Assembly (NCBI GenBank): GCA_050259615.1
Contig: JBLNAZ010000157.1
Coordinates: forward strand, 1-8,267
Length of the DNA: 8,267 nucleotides
DNA from: JAAXKN01 sp050259615
GTDB taxonomy: Bacteria; Bacteroidota; Ignavibacteria; Ignavibacteriales; SURF-24
Direction of reading: 5' to 3'
Shown in pieces: positions 6,308 through 8,267 of the stretch; position 1 is the stretch's first letter; each line of letters starts with the position of its first letter. The position numbers were made by a program, and so were the translations under genes. Below the pieces are notes generated by a model. That model was not told the origin of the DNA, made no database searches, and saw only the letters and a program-made list of their open reading frames with translations.

Positions 6308-8267
6308 GTGCGAAAAAGAATTGTTCTTTTGGGAATCTTACTGATATTATCATTAATTGCAGACAAACCTATGTTTTCTCAGCAGATATCTGTTAGCCGT
6401 ATAGACCAGATGCCTAACATCCCGGCACCCTACGAGATGCGCAACTGGAAGAGTGTGGCACTGGGATACGACTCTCTTGTATTTAACCTTAATGCAAAGG
6501 GTGACTATCTTCCGCTTATTTTTATAAATAATAACACGGTTAATTATCCCGCGCATCCAAGCTTCGGGCTCCATACGGTTGTAGGAACGCCTAACCCTAA
6601 TAACGGCGAGGCTATAAATGTTTTGCCTGCCGTAATTGGGGCCTCTCTTGCGGGAGTGGATAAAAGCAGCCAGAACGGCAATAACTGGGTTTTGATGTGC
6701 GAGGAATATTTTAACCGCCGCCCTGAAGAAGACGTCTACCTTAACAGCCCTAATTCAACCAGCGGCGACGACTGGTGGTATGAAACGATGCCTAACGTCT
6801 TCTTCTATCAGCTATATAGCATGTATCCCCATACGGGCGACTTTAAGAACCAGTTCACCACCGTTGCCAATAGGTGGCTTCAGGCAGTTAATGCCATGGG
6901 AGGCAGCACCAGCCCCTGGCACATTCCGAATATGAACTACCGCGCATTCAGCCTCTCAACCATGAAGCCGAATACACAGGGCGTAATTGAACCTGAAGCC
7001 GCAGGCGCAATTGGCTGGATCCTTTATATGGCGTACACTGAAACAGGAGATGAAAAGTACAGAATCGGCGCCGAACAGTCGCTGGAATTCTTAAACAGCC
7101 TTTCCTCAAACCCAGCCTATGAACTTCAGCTTTCATACGGAGCATATATTTCAGCAAGAATGAATGCCGAGCTTGGTACAAACTATAATATGCAGAAGAT
7201 TGTAAACTGGTGCTTTGACGTGGGACCTTTAAGAAGCTGGGGCTCAATTCTGGGTAACTGGGGAGGCTACGACGTAAGCGGACTTATTGGTGAAGTCTAC
7301 CAGGCGGGCTACTACTACGCATTCTTAATGAACTGCTTTGAACAGGCCGGGGCGCTCGTTCCAATGGTTAGATACGACAAGCGCTTTGCACGCGCAATAG
7401 GCAAGTGGATGCTTAACGTTTCAAACGCCGCAAGACTCTTCTACCCCAAATACCTGCCGGCTGAAAATCAGGACAGCTACGCCTGGGCACAGCAGTACGA
7501 TCCCAATTCATACATTGCCCATGAGGCCATACGCCAGACTGTAAACGGCAAAACTCCTTTTGCCACGGGCGATGCAATTTCAGGCGGCTGGGGTAAAACC
7601 ACGCTTTCTCTTTACAGCTCTTCTCACGTCGGAATCTTCGGCGGAATAATAGATACAACCAACGTTGAAAAAATACTCAGGCTCGACCTCCTTAAAACGG
7701 ACTATTTCCATAAGACGGCCTATCCATCTTATCTGTATTTTAATCCCTACAGCTCAGACCAGGCAGTTGTGATGGATCTTGGAAGCGGGAGCCACGATAT
7801 ATATGACGCTGTTTCAGGAACCTTTATTAAAAAAGGCGTATCAGGTAGCACTGAAGTCACCATTCCGGCCGATGCCGCAATAATTGCAGTTATAACTCCG
7901 GCTGGCGGCGCGGTAACTTATGACGGCGACAAAATGCTCGTAAGCGGCGTTGTGGTCGACTATCAGTCGGGCCACCTCACGGGACAATACCCTCCAAGGA
8001 TAAAAAGCCTTTCTTCAACTACACCTAAAGTAGTCACAGGCGGCAGCGCAAATATTTACTGCACGGCTGAGGATAAAAATACTGGCGACACTCTTTCATT
8101 TAAATGGACCTCTTCGGGCGGGACAATCTCCGGCACCGGCGCATCTGTCAAATGGACGGCCCCTGACTCACTATTGGGAACGTTCTCAATTTCCTGCATT
8201 GTAACCGATACAAAAGGAATGAGCGACACTGCAGGCGTTACAATTGAAGCGGTAAAGCGCCTTAATA
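6308..8267 (+). CDS. Large secreted multidomain protein, probable glycan-active enzyme with Ig/PKD-like domain, 3'-truncated
   Basis: The frame is open for 653 residues from GTG 6308 to the right edge, with no stop. Residues 1-25 form a good signal peptide: RKR, a hydrophobic IVLLGILLILSLIA core, and possible cleavage after Ser24, before QQ. Residues 45 to about 440 are rich in aromatic and amphipathic segments that suggest a helical enzyme domain; blocks include GDDWWYETMPNVFFYQLY (153-170), INVLPAVIGASLAG (103-116), GVIEPEAAGAIGWILYMAY (225-243) and NWGGYDVSGLIGEVYQAGYYY (317-337). Residues about 470-555 look like a beta-sandwich, with YLYFNPYSSDQAVVMDLG and EVTIPADAAIIAVITP. Residues 561-648 are a clear Ig/PKD-like module: TAEDKNTGDTLSFKW, GGTISGTGASVKWTAPD, then GTFSISCIVTDTKG. 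The gene follows the 430-residue exported gene after 47 bases. I cannot name the enzyme family; Glu228, Glu230, Asp154 and Asp155 are candidate acidic residues only. A sorting domain may lie beyond the edge. Confidence 0.85.
   Translation, partial: MRKRIVLLGILLILSLIADKPMFSQQISVSRIDQMPNIPAPYEMRNWKSVALGYDSLVFNLNAKGDYLPLIFINNNTVNYPAHPSFGLHTVVGTPNPNNGEAINVLPAVIGASLAGVDKSSQNGNNWVLMCEEYFNRRPEEDVYLNSPNSTSGDDWWYETMPNVFFYQLYSMYPHTGDFKNQFTTVANRWLQAVNAMGGSTSPWHIPNMNYRAFSLSTMKPNTQGVIEPEAAGAIGWILYMAYTETGDEKYRIGAEQSLEFLNSLSSNPAYELQLSYGAYISARMNAELGTNYNMQKIVNWCFDVGPLRSWGSILGNWGGYDVSGLIGEVYQAGYYYAFLMNCFEQAGALVPMVRYDKRFARAIGKWMLNVSNAARLFYPKYLPAENQDSYAWAQQYDPNSYIAHEAIRQTVNGKTPFATGDAISGGWGKTTLSLYSSSHVGIFGGIIDTTNVEKILRLDLLKTDYFHKTAYPSYLYFNPYSSDQAVVMDLGSGSHDIYDAVSGTFIKKGVSGSTEVTIPADAAIIAVITPAGGAVTYDGDKMLVSGVVVDYQSGHLTGQYPPRIKSLSSTTPKVVTGGSANIYCTAEDKNTGDTLSFKWTSSGGTISGTGASVKWTAPDSLLGTFSISCIVTDTKGMSDTAGVTIEAVKRLN

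Noticed and set aside
6166..6396. A 76-codon plus-strand frame overlapping the end of the 430-residue gene and the start of the last gene.
   Set aside because: It crosses both real genes in another frame. The frame opened by GTG 6308 has a signal peptide and continues for 653 residues.
6948..7247. Antisense open frames (also 7413-7658 and 1830-2186) opposite the last gene and the second permease.
   Set aside because: They show no domain, signal peptide or start context and lie opposite strongly supported coding sequence.

Overview
The window looks like part of a carbohydrate-uptake and breakdown locus from a bacterium of the Bacteroidota/Chlorobiota/Ignavibacteriota group, with an Ignavibacteria-like organism as my best guess. 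This rests on period-7 AT-rich tandem repeats between genes, erratic Shine-Dalgarno sequences, and large secreted enzymes with Ig/PKD-like modules. Sugar uptake runs through an ABC importer, not a SusC/SusD pair, which argues against a classical Bacteroides-type polysaccharide locus. The assignment is inference; no rRNA or marker gene is present.

Layout: every gene I support lies on the plus strand. (1) 1-2618 is a tight sugar ABC importer cluster: a 5'-truncated family-1 solute-binding protein, a MalF/UgpA-type permease and a MalG/UgpE-type permease. No ATPase gene is in view. (2) 2619-2715 is a spacer built almost entirely of heptamer repeats. (3) 2716-4929 holds two GH130-type enzymes of different architecture (414 and 300 residues), separated by a spacer with a perfect GC-rich hairpin. 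Neither has a signal peptide, so both should be cytoplasmic. (4) 4968-6260 encodes an exported 430-residue protein, probably mostly helical (alpha/alpha toroid-like), of no function I can name. (5) 6308-8267 is a large secreted protein that starts at GTG and runs off the right edge. It has a signal peptide, a probably helical enzyme-like region, a beta-rich region and an Ig/PKD-like domain.

Working model (inference): the two exported proteins act on a glycan outside the cytoplasmic membrane. The ABC importer brings the oligosaccharides in. The GH130 pair then cleaves them inside the cell, probably at beta-mannosidic linkages, by phosphorolysis or hydrolysis. The most interesting points are the two exported proteins that I cannot place in a characterised family, and the different candidate phosphate-site residues in the two GH130 proteins, which suggest one may be a phosphorylase and the other something else. 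There is no tRNA, rRNA, CRISPR array, transposase or integrase in the window, and no gene-free stretch longer than about 100 bases.
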